This document shows positions 1 to 6,290 of a DNA stretch of 13,324 nucleotides, piece after piece (the stretch's first letter is position 1; each line of letters opens with the position of its first letter). The stretch is taken from contig DAHC01000013.1 of the NCBI GenBank assembly GCA_002498375.1, positions 30,955-44,278 of the forward strand. Reading direction: 5' to 3'. The notes below the pieces were generated by a model that saw nothing but the letters and a program-made list of their open reading frames with translations, was not told where the DNA came from and made no database searches. The DNA comes from Methanocorpusculum sp. UBA424 (GTDB taxonomy: Archaea > Halobacteriota > Methanomicrobia > Methanomicrobiales > Methanocorpusculaceae). A program made the translations under genes and the position numbers.

Positions 1-168
1 TTGCCCGAACGTTCCCGATGAGGGAGGAGCAAGACAGCGAAGCTGGATTGCGAGAGTGAGGATCAGCAAATCCGATTCGTCTCGCCCGAAGGGCGGATTC
101 GCGCCGATTCGCGGTTTGTTCTTTCTCATGTTTCCACACCCAGCAATACCCTTTCCCGAATTAGATTG
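1..168. other. GC-rich left-edge segment with open frames and a hairpin
   Basis: The first ~120 bases are richer in G+C than the flanking DNA and contain the hexamer GATTCG three times (74, 96 and 106) and a perfect hairpin, CGCCC-GAA-GGGCG (83-95). Two frames run off the left edge. A plus frame is open from 2 to a TGA at 166-168. A minus frame begins with ATG at 129 and is open to base 1 (43 codons, beginning MRKNKPRIG), with a GGGTG sequence 7 nt before the ATG. A third plus frame ends at 57-59. Neither long translation resembles a family I know, and composition alone could keep them open. This may be the edge of a gene, a structured intergenic repeat, or a 3' untranslated region. Confidence 0.3.
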
Positions 169-209
169 AGAATAACACCGCGTAACTCCTATTATATTTT
201 TTTGAATCG

Positions 210-224
210 ATCTGCAATGCAGAT
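210..224. repeat. 15-nt palindrome downstream of fae-hps
   Basis: ATCTGCA-A-TGCAGAT is a perfect inverted repeat with 7-bp arms and a one-base centre. It lies in AT-rich DNA between the fae-hps terminator and the left-edge segment. The geometry suits a dimeric DNA-binding protein better than an RNA hairpin, because the loop would be too small. No target gene can be assigned. Confidence 0.35.
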
Positions 225-244
225 GTACGATATTTGAAACTCTT

Positions 245-272
245 AAAAAAATAGGCTGGCGGCATAAGCCGC
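245..272 (-). terminator. Terminator of fae-hps
   Basis: Just downstream of the fae-hps stop codon, on the minus strand, a 5-bp stem with a 4-nt loop (plus-strand arms GCGGC 259-263 and GCCGC 268-272) is followed by seven consecutive T residues (A-run 245-251 on plus). T-runs are the main archaeal termination signal; the hairpin may also protect the 3' end. Confidence 0.6.
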
Positions 273-285
273 GGGTATGACCGAT

Positions 286-1497
286 TTAGAAGTCGGTCAT
301 GATACGGAACTGGTCGATCTCTTCCGAGTCGAGTTCCTCAAGGAAGCTTTCTGCTGCATTCTTGATGTCCTTGCTTGCGGTGATCGCTCTGCCGACAACA
401 ACGATATCTGCTCCTGCTGCGAGTGCTTTCTTCACGACCGGCTGACGGATGCCGCCTGCAGTCGCGACAAGGATCTTTGCATTGTATTTCTTTGCAACTT
501 CCTTGATCTTCTTGATGTCACCCCAGCTGTAATCGCCGGTTGCCTCTTTGTCGATAGCACGGTGCATCTCCACATACTGCGGGAGAAGTGCTGCGCCGCC
601 CATCTGACCAAGGGACTCGATAAGTTTTGCAGGCTCTTCGACATTGAGCATGTCGATGATCGCGTAGATACCGCACTTCTTTGCCTCTTTGATGAAGGCT
701 GCGATGGTTTCCACCGGTGCAAGGCCGGAAACGACTGCGGCGTCTCCGCCTGCGTTCGAGACCATGCGTGCCTCGAGGTTGCCCGTGTCCAGGGTCTTCA
801 AGTCGGCAACGATGAAACAGTTCGGGCGGATCTTTCTGATCTCATTGATAACACTGAGGCCGAACTGTTTGATCAGCGGGGTTCCTGCCTCGAAGATGAC
901 GTGATCGTTCTGCGGAACGCCGGTCAAAACACGCTCGACCTGTTTCATATCGACAAGATCCATAGCGACCTGGAGATACGGCGGGTTCCACAGACGCTGG
1001 ACCTTGAATCCCATAACGCCGTGAGCTGCTCTGTCCTTCTCTTTCAGAACAGTGGCTACGTCCGGGAACTTGTCAAGCGCGCGGGAGAGTGCGAGGCGCG
1101 TTGCTCCGTAGTTGAAACGGTAGAGTTTATTGAAGTCTTTTGCCGAGGGGTCGATGAAAACACTTGCAACAATGACGTTTTCCTCAACATCCATTCCCTC
1201 AAAGACGCCGTCTTCCAATGCATCTGCTATTGCTTTGGAAACCGCCGCCTGTGCGGGACCAAAGATCTGGGTAACCTGCTCGGTGTGTTTGAGCGTTACT
1301 TTCGGGACGATCAATACTGCCGGTTTTGGCAGAAGGTTGGGGCGGATAACGCCGAGAAGAGGAGTGTGGCCGGCGGATAGCTGGGTCAGACCATTTGCGA
1401 ATGACATGCCGACCGGGCCGTTTTTATCTCCGATCATGAGGTCGATGTGAGCGAGTTCCGCTCCATCGCCGACGAGTGCTTCACCAATTAAGAACAT
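286..1497 (-). CDS. fae-hps: Bifunctional formaldehyde-activating enzyme / 3-hexulose-6-phosphate synthase
   Basis: A 403-residue fusion. Residues 1-~165 are Fae, which condenses formaldehyde with tetrahydromethanopterin to methylene-H4MPT; the catalytic His of the family is visible as H17 in ELAHIDLMIG. Residues ~170-403 are the TIM-barrel Hps, with the DxKxxD motif of the OMP-decarboxylase superfamily at D232-K234-D237 and phosphate-binding GGI (348-350) and VGRAIT (368-373). In methanogens without an oxidative pentose pathway, Hps is thought to run toward ribulose-5-phosphate plus formaldehyde, and Fae returns the formaldehyde to the C1 pathway (established for the family). The start at 1497 is preferred over an in-frame ATG at 1548 because a TATAAA element (1535-1540, read on minus) lies inside the longer version and Fae proteins normally begin at MFLIGEALVG. 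It is divergent from the phosphate-uptake genes and has its own terminator. Confidence 0.96.
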   Translation of the reverse strand: MFLIGEALVGDGAELAHIDLMIGDKNGPVGMSFANGLTQLSAGHTPLLGVIRPNLLPKPAVLIVPKVTLKHTEQVTQIFGPAQAAVSKAIADALEDGVFEGMDVEENVIVASVFIDPSAKDFNKLYRFNYGATRLALSRALDKFPDVATVLKEKDRAAHGVMGFKVQRLWNPPYLQVAMDLVDMKQVERVLTGVPQNDHVIFEAGTPLIKQFGLSVINEIRKIRPNCFIVADLKTLDTGNLEARMVSNAGGDAAVVSGLAPVETIAAFIKEAKKCGIYAIIDMLNVEEPAKLIESLGQMGGAALLPQYVEMHRAIDKEATGDYSWGDIKKIKEVAKKYNAKILVATAGGIRQPVVKKALAAGADIVVVGRAITASKDIKNAAESFLEELDSEEIDQFRIMTDF

Positions 1498-1533
1498 AGG
1501 TATAATCTCTGCAGTAGTGTTGGTGTCGGGAGG

Positions 1534-1543
1534 GTATAAAGAC
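1534..1543 (-). promoter_or_regulatory. TATA box for fae-hps
   Basis: On the minus strand the sequence reads CTTTATACCC. Its centre is ~25 nt from a predicted transcript start near 1512, giving a leader of ~15 nt with a short GAG ribosome-binding element before ATG 1497. A second TATA-like element (GCTATATCC, 1562-1570 on minus) lies farther out and could serve a longer transcript. Confidence 0.5.
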
Positions 1544-1584
1544 TTCATTCAACCGCCAATAGAGGATATAGCGTTCCTATATTT

Positions 1585-1596
1585 CATATATGATAA
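1585..1596 (+). promoter_or_regulatory. TATA box for the DUF47-pit operon
   Basis: TCATATATGATAA-type sequence in the fae-hps/DUF47 divergent region. A transcript starting ~25 nt downstream (near 1615) would exclude the ATG at 1609 and give a ~30-nt leader to ATG 1645, in agreement with the ribosome-binding site there. Confidence 0.45.
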
Positions 1597-1644
1597 CCTT
1601 CATGTAAGATGCCAAACGAATGTATGTATAATCAGGGGAAACTG

Positions 1645-2274
1645 ATGGGTCTAAAAAGTTTAATCGTACCGCAGGACAAGATTTTTTTTGAACTGTTTGA
1701 GGAACAGGCAGCCACTGTCTGCACCGCGGCCGAGCTGCTTATCGATATTTTTTCCGACTTTACGAATATCGAGGAAAAATACCGGAAGATAAAGGAGATC
1801 GAGCATCAGGGAGATGCGATCGCCCACAGAGCCTATGATGAACTGAACCGGACGTTCATTACTCCTTTTGAACCCGAAGAGATCTCCCGGCTTGTTACTG
1901 CGCTTGATGATGTGATCGACTACATCGATGACGGGGCGCGAATGCTTCTCATCTATGAAGTGAAACAGACGGATCAGTTCATGATCGAGTTTGCAAAATG
2001 CATCAGGCAGGCGGCAGATGAGATCAAAACAGGCATCAGCGGTCTTCGCACCCTGAAAGACACCGAGACGATCAAAGGCTGCTGTATCGAGATCAACCGG
2101 CTCGAGAATGTGGCGGACGAGATCCTTTCCAACGCGATCAGGAATCTGTTCAAATCCAATGATCCGGTCGATATCATAAAACTCAAGGATATCTATGAAC
2201 ACCTGGAGATCGCAACCGATAAATGCGAAGATGTTTCCGATGTATTTTCCGCGATCCTGATCCGTCATACGTGA
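1645..2274 (+). CDS. DUF47 / PhoU-like phosphate transport regulator
   Basis: A 209-residue, all-helical soluble protein of the DUF47 family (PhoU-related, TIGR00153 type), normally encoded next to a Pit transporter and thought to control phosphate entry or link it to polyphosphate. The start MGLKSLIVPQDKIFFELF is typical of the family. The acidic metal-binding signatures are visible as EIEHQGD (51-57) and the TPFEPEEI...LDDVIDYIDD stretch (73-96). ATG 1645 is chosen because AGGGGAA (1634-1640) stands 4 nt before it; an in-frame ATG at 1609 lacks a ribosome-binding site. The next gene begins 7 nt after the stop, so the two are almost certainly co-transcribed. Nothing is missing relative to the family length. 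Confidence 0.92.
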   Translation: MGLKSLIVPQDKIFFELFEEQAATVCTAAELLIDIFSDFTNIEEKYRKIKEIEHQGDAIAHRAYDELNRTFITPFEPEEISRLVTALDDVIDYIDDGARMLLIYEVKQTDQFMIEFAKCIRQAADEIKTGISGLRTLKDTETIKGCCIEINRLENVADEILSNAIRNLFKSNDPVDIIKLKDIYEHLEIATDKCEDVSDVFSAILIRHT

Positions 2275-2281
2275 GTAAAGC

Positions 2282-3481
2282 ATGGATACCGTCACGTTTA
2301 TTGTTGTTATTCTCGGGATCATCATCGCGCTCGCGTTCAACTTTTCGAACGGGCGAAACGATGCGTCCAATGTTGTTGCAACCGTAGTTGCGACCCGCGC
2401 ACTTTCCCCGAGATATGCGATCCTGCTCGCATCGGTCTGCTGTTTTGCAGGCCCGTTTATTTTCTCGACCGCAGTTGCGAAAACTATTGGGAAAGGGATC
2501 GTAAATCCGGAGATCTTCACCCCCATTCTTCTTTTGATCGGCCTTTGCGGCGCTGTCTTCTGGGTGAACTTCTGTTCGAACTACGGCATCCCGGTCTCTT
2601 CTTCGCATTCTCTTGTGGGAGGTCTGATGGGTGCAGGGATGGCGGCCGGCGGTCTTTCGGTCGTGAACTGGCCGACAGCGGAAATGGCGATCGGGATGGT
2701 CTATTACCTGATTATCGGGGCGGCCATTGGAGGAGCCCTGATGACGGTGATCGCACTGATCTTTAAGGATTCGGTAAAACTGTTTCTGCTGATCGGTGCG
2801 AGCGTCGGCGCTATACTCGCGGTTCCGATCGCGATGATGATGGGAATTTTTGCTTTTTCAGGGCTGATCGCGATCCTTTTGTTCATCTGTGTTTCCCCGA
2901 TCCTCGGGCTGATCGTATCGTATGGGTTTACGACGATCTTGACCAGGATCACGGCAAAACGGGCGGCTCACCCTATGCTGCTGAACAAATGGTTTCAACG
3001 TGCGCAGATTCTGGCGTCCGGGTTCCAGGCGGCGAGTCTTGGCGGGAACGATGCCCAGAATGCAATGGGTATCATTCTCGCGATTCTGATATCGACGGGC
3101 CTTGTTGCTTCGAACGGAGAGCTTCCCTTCTGGGTGATCCTTCTTTCAGGCTTTGCGATCGCGGCAGGCATTCTTTCAGGGGGCTGGCGTGTCATTAAAA
3201 AGATGGGGACGGGAATCACGAGGATCCTGCCGTATCAGGGTTTTTCCGCGGCAGTTTCCGGCGGAGCTGTTTTGTCTTTTATGACATCGTTTGGCGTTCC
3301 TGTTTCAACAACGCATGTGGCGAGCGGAACGATCATGGGTACCGGGATGACACGCGGTGTCGGGGCAGTGAACTGGGGGACTGTTCGTCAGATGGTGACT
3401 GCCTGGATCATTACGATCCCGTGTGCTGGAGTGGTCTCGTTTCTGGCATACATTATTTTGTCACTGATATTCGGGTTCTGA
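2282..3481 (+). CDS. pit: Inorganic phosphate transporter, Pit/PHO4 family
   Basis: A 399-residue polytopic membrane protein that imports phosphate, in this family usually with a proton or sodium ion. Both PHO4 signature repeats are present: NGRNDASN (23-30) and GGNDAQNAMG (254-263), each followed by a second matched motif, GIPVSSSHSLVGG (102-114) and GVPVSTTHVASGT (338-350). This shows the inverted internal duplication of the family. About ten hydrophobic segments can be counted, with a central cytoplasmic loop near 222-240. A GAG overlapping the upstream stop (2272-2275) serves as a weak ribosome-binding site. The DUF47 partner lies directly upstream. Ion coupling cannot be decided from the sequence. 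Confidence 0.94.
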   Translation: MDTVTFIVVILGIIIALAFNFSNGRNDASNVVATVVATRALSPRYAILLASVCCFAGPFIFSTAVAKTIGKGIVNPEIFTPILLLIGLCGAVFWVNFCSNYGIPVSSSHSLVGGLMGAGMAAGGLSVVNWPTAEMAIGMVYYLIIGAAIGGALMTVIALIFKDSVKLFLLIGASVGAILAVPIAMMMGIFAFSGLIAILLFICVSPILGLIVSYGFTTILTRITAKRAAHPMLLNKWFQRAQILASGFQAASLGGNDAQNAMGIILAILISTGLVASNGELPFWVILLSGFAIAAGILSGGWRVIKKMGTGITRILPYQGFSAAVSGGAVLSFMTSFGVPVSTTHVASGTIMGTGMTRGVGAVNWGTVRQMVTAWIITIPCAGVVSFLAYIILSLIFGF

Positions 3482-3490
3482 GTATCAGTT

Positions 3491-3545
3491 CCTTTTTTTG
3501 ATCAGCTTTTGTAACGATACGATCCGGTAAGGAACGCGAAAAAAG
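3491..3545. terminator. Convergent terminator region between pit and rubrerythrin
   Basis: Within the 77-nt gap between the two stop codons, a plus-strand T7 run (3493-3499) follows pit, and an A6 run (3539-3544), read as T6 on minus, follows the rubrerythrin gene. Each is placed for termination of its own gene. A clear stem was not found. Confidence 0.5.
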
Positions 3546-3558
3546 AGAGGAGATAGGG

Positions 3559-4101
3559 TCAGTAGTTGGTTTTTCTGATCTCAAAGTATGCCTGCGGGTG
3601 CTTGCAGACAGGGCATTCGTCGGGAGCTTTGTCCCCGATATGGATGTGACCGCAGTTTGCGCAGTGCCACTGCTGTTTCTCCGGGCGGGTGAAAACTTTG
3701 CCTTCTTTGATGTTTGCGAGAAGTTTTCTGTAGCGTTCTTCGTGTGATTTTTCGACCGCAGCGACCCCTTCGAGCGTTTTTGCCAGATTTTCAAATCCTT
3801 CTTCCTTGGCGACAACGGCAAAGCCGGCATACATTTCCGTCCACTCTTCGTGTTCGCCGGCAGCAGCATCAAGGAGATTTGTTATGGTGTCAGGGACTTC
3901 GCCGCCGTGGAGGATCTTGAACCAGAGTTTTGCGTGCTCTTTTTCGTTGTTTGCGGTCTCTTCGAAGATGTCGGCGATCTGGTTGTATCCCTCTTTTCGT
4001 GCCTGGGAGGCATAATAGTTGTACTTGTTTCGTGCCTGGGACTCACCGGCAAACGCGGTCTGAAGGTTTGCTTCGGTTTTGGTGCCTTTTACGTTACACA
4101 T
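3559..4101 (-). CDS. rbr: Rubrerythrin
   Basis: A 180-residue cytoplasmic peroxidase that reduces hydrogen peroxide in anaerobes with electrons from rubredoxin. The N-terminal four-helix diiron domain shows ligands E20, E53-xx-H56, E86/E89 and E117-xx-H120 in the classical spacing. The C-terminal rubredoxin-like domain has C147-xx-C150 and C163-xx-C166 (CPVCKHPQAYFE) for one iron. Length and order match two-domain rubrerythrins, so it looks functional. ATG 4101 is the only sensible start; upstream there is a weak AGAG but no strong ribosome-binding site, and a T/A-rich stretch (TTTTTACT on minus, about 4126-4133) may be the TATA box. It is probably monocistronic. Confidence 0.95.
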   Translation of the reverse strand: MCNVKGTKTEANLQTAFAGESQARNKYNYYASQARKEGYNQIADIFEETANNEKEHAKLWFKILHGGEVPDTITNLLDAAAGEHEEWTEMYAGFAVVAKEEGFENLAKTLEGVAAVEKSHEERYRKLLANIKEGKVFTRPEKQQWHCANCGHIHIGDKAPDECPVCKHPQAYFEIRKTNY

Positions 4102-4153
4102 ACTCTGTATTTAGGCAGATAGAGTAAAAAGAGTTTCTGTCAGGGGCATTTTT

Positions 4154-4161
4154 GAAAAAAA
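4154..4161 (-). terminator. T8 terminator of the PH-domain gene
   Basis: A run of eight A residues on the plus strand (T8 on minus) about 45 nt downstream of the PH-domain gene stop. It also separates that gene from rubrerythrin transcription. Confidence 0.5.
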
Positions 4162-4207
4162 AGGAGAGCGTGATCGGACAGCTCTGTGATACGGAGGTTA
4201 GCCGAGA

Positions 4208-4813
4208 TTATTTTCTCTCTGCTTCCAGAAGCTTACGAATAGCCGTGACTTCGGCAAGAAGTGCCTGCATATCCGCAGGAGCAGAACGTCTGCCGAAATC
4301 CACACCGGTCGCCGCAGGACTTGGAGCATTGCCGCGAACAAAATCCATGATCATCGCGCGGAGCGGCTCGGGATCGGCGATACCTTCCAGCTGGATCTCG
4401 GCCGAACTCTTTCCTGCGTTTCCGCCGGCAGTCTCGATCTTTAAATTCGAGATCCCGAACATCCGCATCACGGGGCCCTGAACGATATCCACGTTCGTGA
4501 TACGATTATATGGGACGATCCCGGTTTTTCTAAACCAGACACCGCGTTTCCAGGTCATCTCCGTATCATTCAGATGATATACGACCGAGATATAATACAG
4601 ACGCGACCAGATCAGAACGAAGATTACAATCGCTGCGAGAACGCCAAGAGAGATCTGACCGATCAGAACAAAAACCGTTTCGCCGCCGATTGCTGCGAAA
4701 TACACCCACCCTACACAGCAGGCCCAGATAAGGATAACTGCCGCTACGCTTGCAAGCGCCAGATACGAAGTATACTTCGCCTCCGGTTTAAAATTTTCAC
4801 CGAGTTTAACCAT
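4208..4813 (-). CDS. Membrane-anchored bacterial-type PH-domain protein (bPH_2 / DUF304)
   Basis: 201 residues. Two hydrophobic segments (about 17-41 and 47-70) are followed by a bPH_2 domain (about 71-160) with the characteristic stretch RLYYISVVYHLNDTEMTWKRG and GIVPYNRITNVDIVQG. A linker and a short C-terminal helix (ADMQALLAEVTAIRKLL, from 180) are likely to form a coiled coil. Family members are membrane proteins of unknown biochemical role, sometimes linked to membrane stress. ATG 4813 is chosen over a TTG at 4840; there is no ribosome-binding site, and TTATTGTA on minus (about 4836-4843) stands ~25 nt before the ATG, which suggests a leaderless mRNA. The gene is divergent from the tail-anchored protein with only 35 bp between starts. 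Confidence 0.8.
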   Translation of the reverse strand: MVKLGENFKPEAKYTSYLALASVAAVILIWACCVGWVYFAAIGGETVFVLIGQISLGVLAAIVIFVLIWSRLYYISVVYHLNDTEMTWKRGVWFRKTGIVPYNRITNVDIVQGPVMRMFGISNLKIETAGGNAGKSSAEIQLEGIADPEPLRAMIMDFVRGNAPSPAATGVDFGRRSAPADMQALLAEVTAIRKLLEAERK

Positions 4814-4848
4814 CAAAATTAGATAGACCGGCAGATACAATAAGGTTT

Positions 4849-5094
4849 GTGAGAGACAAGTACATAATCGTGAAAGAAAAGCTCGAACCTGACCCGGATT
4901 TCACCGAAGAAGAGCGTGCCGAGTTTGAACGGCTCGAAAAGGAACATCCCTACAAAGAGATCCCGGAAGAAGTCATCCGCGTGCCGGTTCAAAATAAAAC
5001 GGCATCCGACACAAAACACGACCTCCTCTATCTTCTGATCTTCATAATCCTTATGGCGGTATTCCTCGTCATCATCTTCATCACCCAAATATGA
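4849..5094 (+). CDS. Small acidic protein with C-terminal membrane anchor
   Basis: 81 residues, family not recognised. Residues 1-57 are hydrophilic and strongly acidic (EPDPDFTEEERAEFERLEKEH region, 13-33), predicted helical. Residues 58-81 are a single hydrophobic segment ending only at the C terminus, so the topology is that of a tail-anchored protein facing the cytoplasm. The start is taken as GTG 4849 with AAGG (4842-4845) close before it; an alternative GTG at 4870 would remove seven residues. The 35-bp gap to the divergent PH-domain gene means their promoters overlap, which hints at joint control. It is more likely than not a real gene: there is little room for chance in the sharp polar/hydrophobic division. 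Confidence 0.6.
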   Translation: MRDKYIIVKEKLEPDPDFTEEERAEFERLEKEHPYKEIPEEVIRVPVQNKTASDTKHDLLYLLIFIILMAVFLVIIFITQI

Positions 5095-5157
5095 GGCTCC
5101 AATCAGGAAACACAACGCTTAAATTGCTATACGCTGAATTTGTATAAGAAAACTGGC

Positions 5158-5333
5158 GGGGTCGTGGCCTAGTCCGGAATGGCGACGGGCTCCAGCGGTC
5201 TTAGCGTATGATGAACTATCGGGTCTACTGATTTGATGATGACCCGCTGGAGCACTGATCTAATCACTGCTCTTGAACATGTTCGCTTGTCGGAGAGACC
5301 CGTCGATCGTGAGTTCAAATCTCACCGACCCCA
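5158..5333 (+). tRNA. tRNA-Trp(CCA) with a 102-nt intron
   Basis: Acceptor GGGGTCG (5158-5164) pairs with CGACCCC (5326-5332), discriminator A5333, no encoded CCA. The T arm is GTGAG-TTCAAAT-CTCAC (5309-5325). The anticodon stem ACGGG (5185-5189) pairs with CCCGT (5299-5303), with anticodon CCA at 5192-5194. The intron occupies 5196-5297, the canonical site between positions 37 and 38. A bulge-helix-bulge is visible: central helix CTCC (5190-5193) with GGAG (5292-5295), flanked by 3-nt bulges AGC (5194-5196) and AGA (5296-5298), each cut after its second base. After splicing the loop is CTCCAGA. Archaeal splicing endonuclease should process it. The intron carries a C/D box RNA. Confidence 0.95.
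5201..5263 (+). ncRNA. Intron-encoded C/D box guide RNA for tRNA-Trp
   Basis: Within the tRNA-Trp intron: box C ATGATGA (5208-5214), box D' CTGA (5228-5231), box C' TTGATGA (5233-5239) and box D CTGA (5255-5258), closed by a TTAG/CTAA stem (5201-5204 with 5260-5263). The D guide (5244-5253) pairs over 10 bp with 5189-5198, and the fifth base before box D, G5250, faces C34 of the anticodon. The D' guide (5220-5226) pairs over 7 bp with 5296-5302, and G5223 at the fifth position faces C39. It therefore should direct 2'-O-methylation of C34 and C39 with L7Ae, Nop5 and fibrillarin. The same arrangement is established in Haloferax volcanii, where the targets are C34 and U39. Confidence 0.92.
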
Positions 5334-5335
5334 CG

Positions 5336-5340
5336 TTTTT
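5336..5340 (+). terminator. T5 terminator after tRNA-Trp
   Basis: Five T residues begin 3 nt after the tRNA discriminator base. This is a short signal, and some read-through into the following lipoprotein gene (ATG 38 nt later) is possible. Confidence 0.45.
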
Positions 5341-5377
5341 CGAAACTCTTTTCCCGGTAATTAACCTAGAATACCGC

Positions 5378-6175
5378 ATGCGATTATCCCTTCTGCTGTT
5401 CATCGGTCTTTTTGTATGCAGCGCAGTCATCTCTGCCGGCTGTATCGATGCAAAAGACGCGTCCCAGGAAAACGCAGTATCCGAAGCGATTTCAATGATA
5501 AATCTCAGCCTGAGCGAAAGCGCAGACTGGATGACACAAGCTGCCGATGAAATCGCAGCCGGCAAAACCGATGCGGATTCCTCAAAACAGGTCCTTGCGG
5601 ATCTCTATCAGAAATCAACACTTGCCCAGACGATCCTCTACGCAAACGAGAGTATGATCGTCGTCTCAGTTTATCCCGATATCATCCTCTCATCCGTTGG
5701 ATCTGATCAAAGCGCATATGGAACGGACGAAGCATACTACAGCGGAAAAACGATCGCCCTCACCGAATATCTGCATCTTGACGACGGAACGAACGCTTCC
5801 GTCCTCTCAGCACCGGTCTACACCGGCGGAGAATGGAAGGGATACATCTCCATGTCATTCGACAGTTCGAGACTCTTCGGCGATGTGGAAAAGTATCTTT
5901 TTGAAAACTACGGGTATCACCTCTGCGTCCTGCAGACCGACGGTCTTCAGGTGTATGACTACGATCTGCGCGAACGAGGCAAAAATATCCTGACCGATCC
6001 GTCGTATCCAGACGATGTTAAAACAGCAGCTTTAGAAGTATGCCGGGAAACCTCCGGCACAACGGAATATACCTACCAAAAGACCGGATCGGATGAAATT
6101 GTTCAAAAGACCGTTGTCTGGGATACGCTTGAGTTCGGCGGGCAGACCTGGCGCGTTCTGATTCTTGTCGAGTAA
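5378..6175 (+). CDS. Secreted lipoprotein with a Cache-like sensor fold
   Basis: 265 residues. An N-terminal hydrophobic signal (4-18) ends in the lipobox SAGC (19-22), so Cys22 would be lipid-anchored outside the membrane. After a helical spacer (~30-95), residues ~90-170 contain VVSVYPDIILSSVG, a central Gly/Tyr-rich part, and EWKGYISMSFDSSRLF, a pattern typical of extracellular Cache ligand-binding domains. A second alpha/beta part (~175-265) includes HLCVLQTDGLQVYDYD. No transmembrane helix, kinase, HAMP or methyl-accepting region follows, so it would have to act as a binding or accessory protein. ATG 5378 is chosen because the signal peptide begins there; upstream in-frame codons lie inside tRNA-Trp. 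No ribosome-binding site is visible. The ligand is unknown and the domain call is by pattern only. Confidence 0.72.
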   Translation: MRLSLLLFIGLFVCSAVISAGCIDAKDASQENAVSEAISMINLSLSESADWMTQAADEIAAGKTDADSSKQVLADLYQKSTLAQTILYANESMIVVSVYPDIILSSVGSDQSAYGTDEAYYSGKTIALTEYLHLDDGTNASVLSAPVYTGGEWKGYISMSFDSSRLFGDVEKYLFENYGYHLCVLQTDGLQVYDYDLRERGKNILTDPSYPDDVKTAALEVCRETSGTTEYTYQKTGSDEIVQKTVVWDTLEFGGQTWRVLILVE

Positions 6176-6251
6176 CCTCTCCACATATTATTTTAAGAGA
6201 GTGACGTTTGCAGGAAAGCGGATCGCTCCAAGGGGTCATTGAACACACACT

Positions 6252-6260
6252 ACATATATG
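6252..6260 (+). promoter_or_regulatory. TATA box for pyrH
   Basis: ACATATATG, with a predicted start ~25 nt downstream near 6281, gives a leader of at most ~10 nt that includes AGGA (6281-6284), six bases before the pyrH ATG. Confidence 0.4.
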
Positions 6261-6290
6261 TCCGGAAGGAACAAATAACTAGGACAATTT

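Noticed and set aside
71..115. CRISPR or tandem repeat array from the GATTCG copies
   Set aside because: Only three hexamers with unequal spacing (22 and 10 nt); no longer repeat unit or spacers.
277..1380. 367-codon open frame on plus, antisense to fae-hps
   Set aside because: It lies fully within a strongly recognised gene on the other strand, is unusually Cys-rich, and has no family resemblance; it results from codon bias of fae-hps.
1498..1548. 17-residue N-terminal extension of Fae-Hps (ATG 1548)
   Set aside because: The added residues do not occur in the Fae family, and a TATA box lies within this segment; MFLIGEALVG places catalytic His at its standard position 17.
1660..2526. 288-codon minus frame across DUF47 and pit
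   Set aside because: It crosses two clearly coding plus-strand genes and their junction, with no recognisable domain.
5273..5377. N-terminal extension of the Cache-like lipoprotein into tRNA-Trp
   Set aside because: The extension overlaps the tRNA intron and 3' exon, and the signal peptide with lipobox starts only at 5378.
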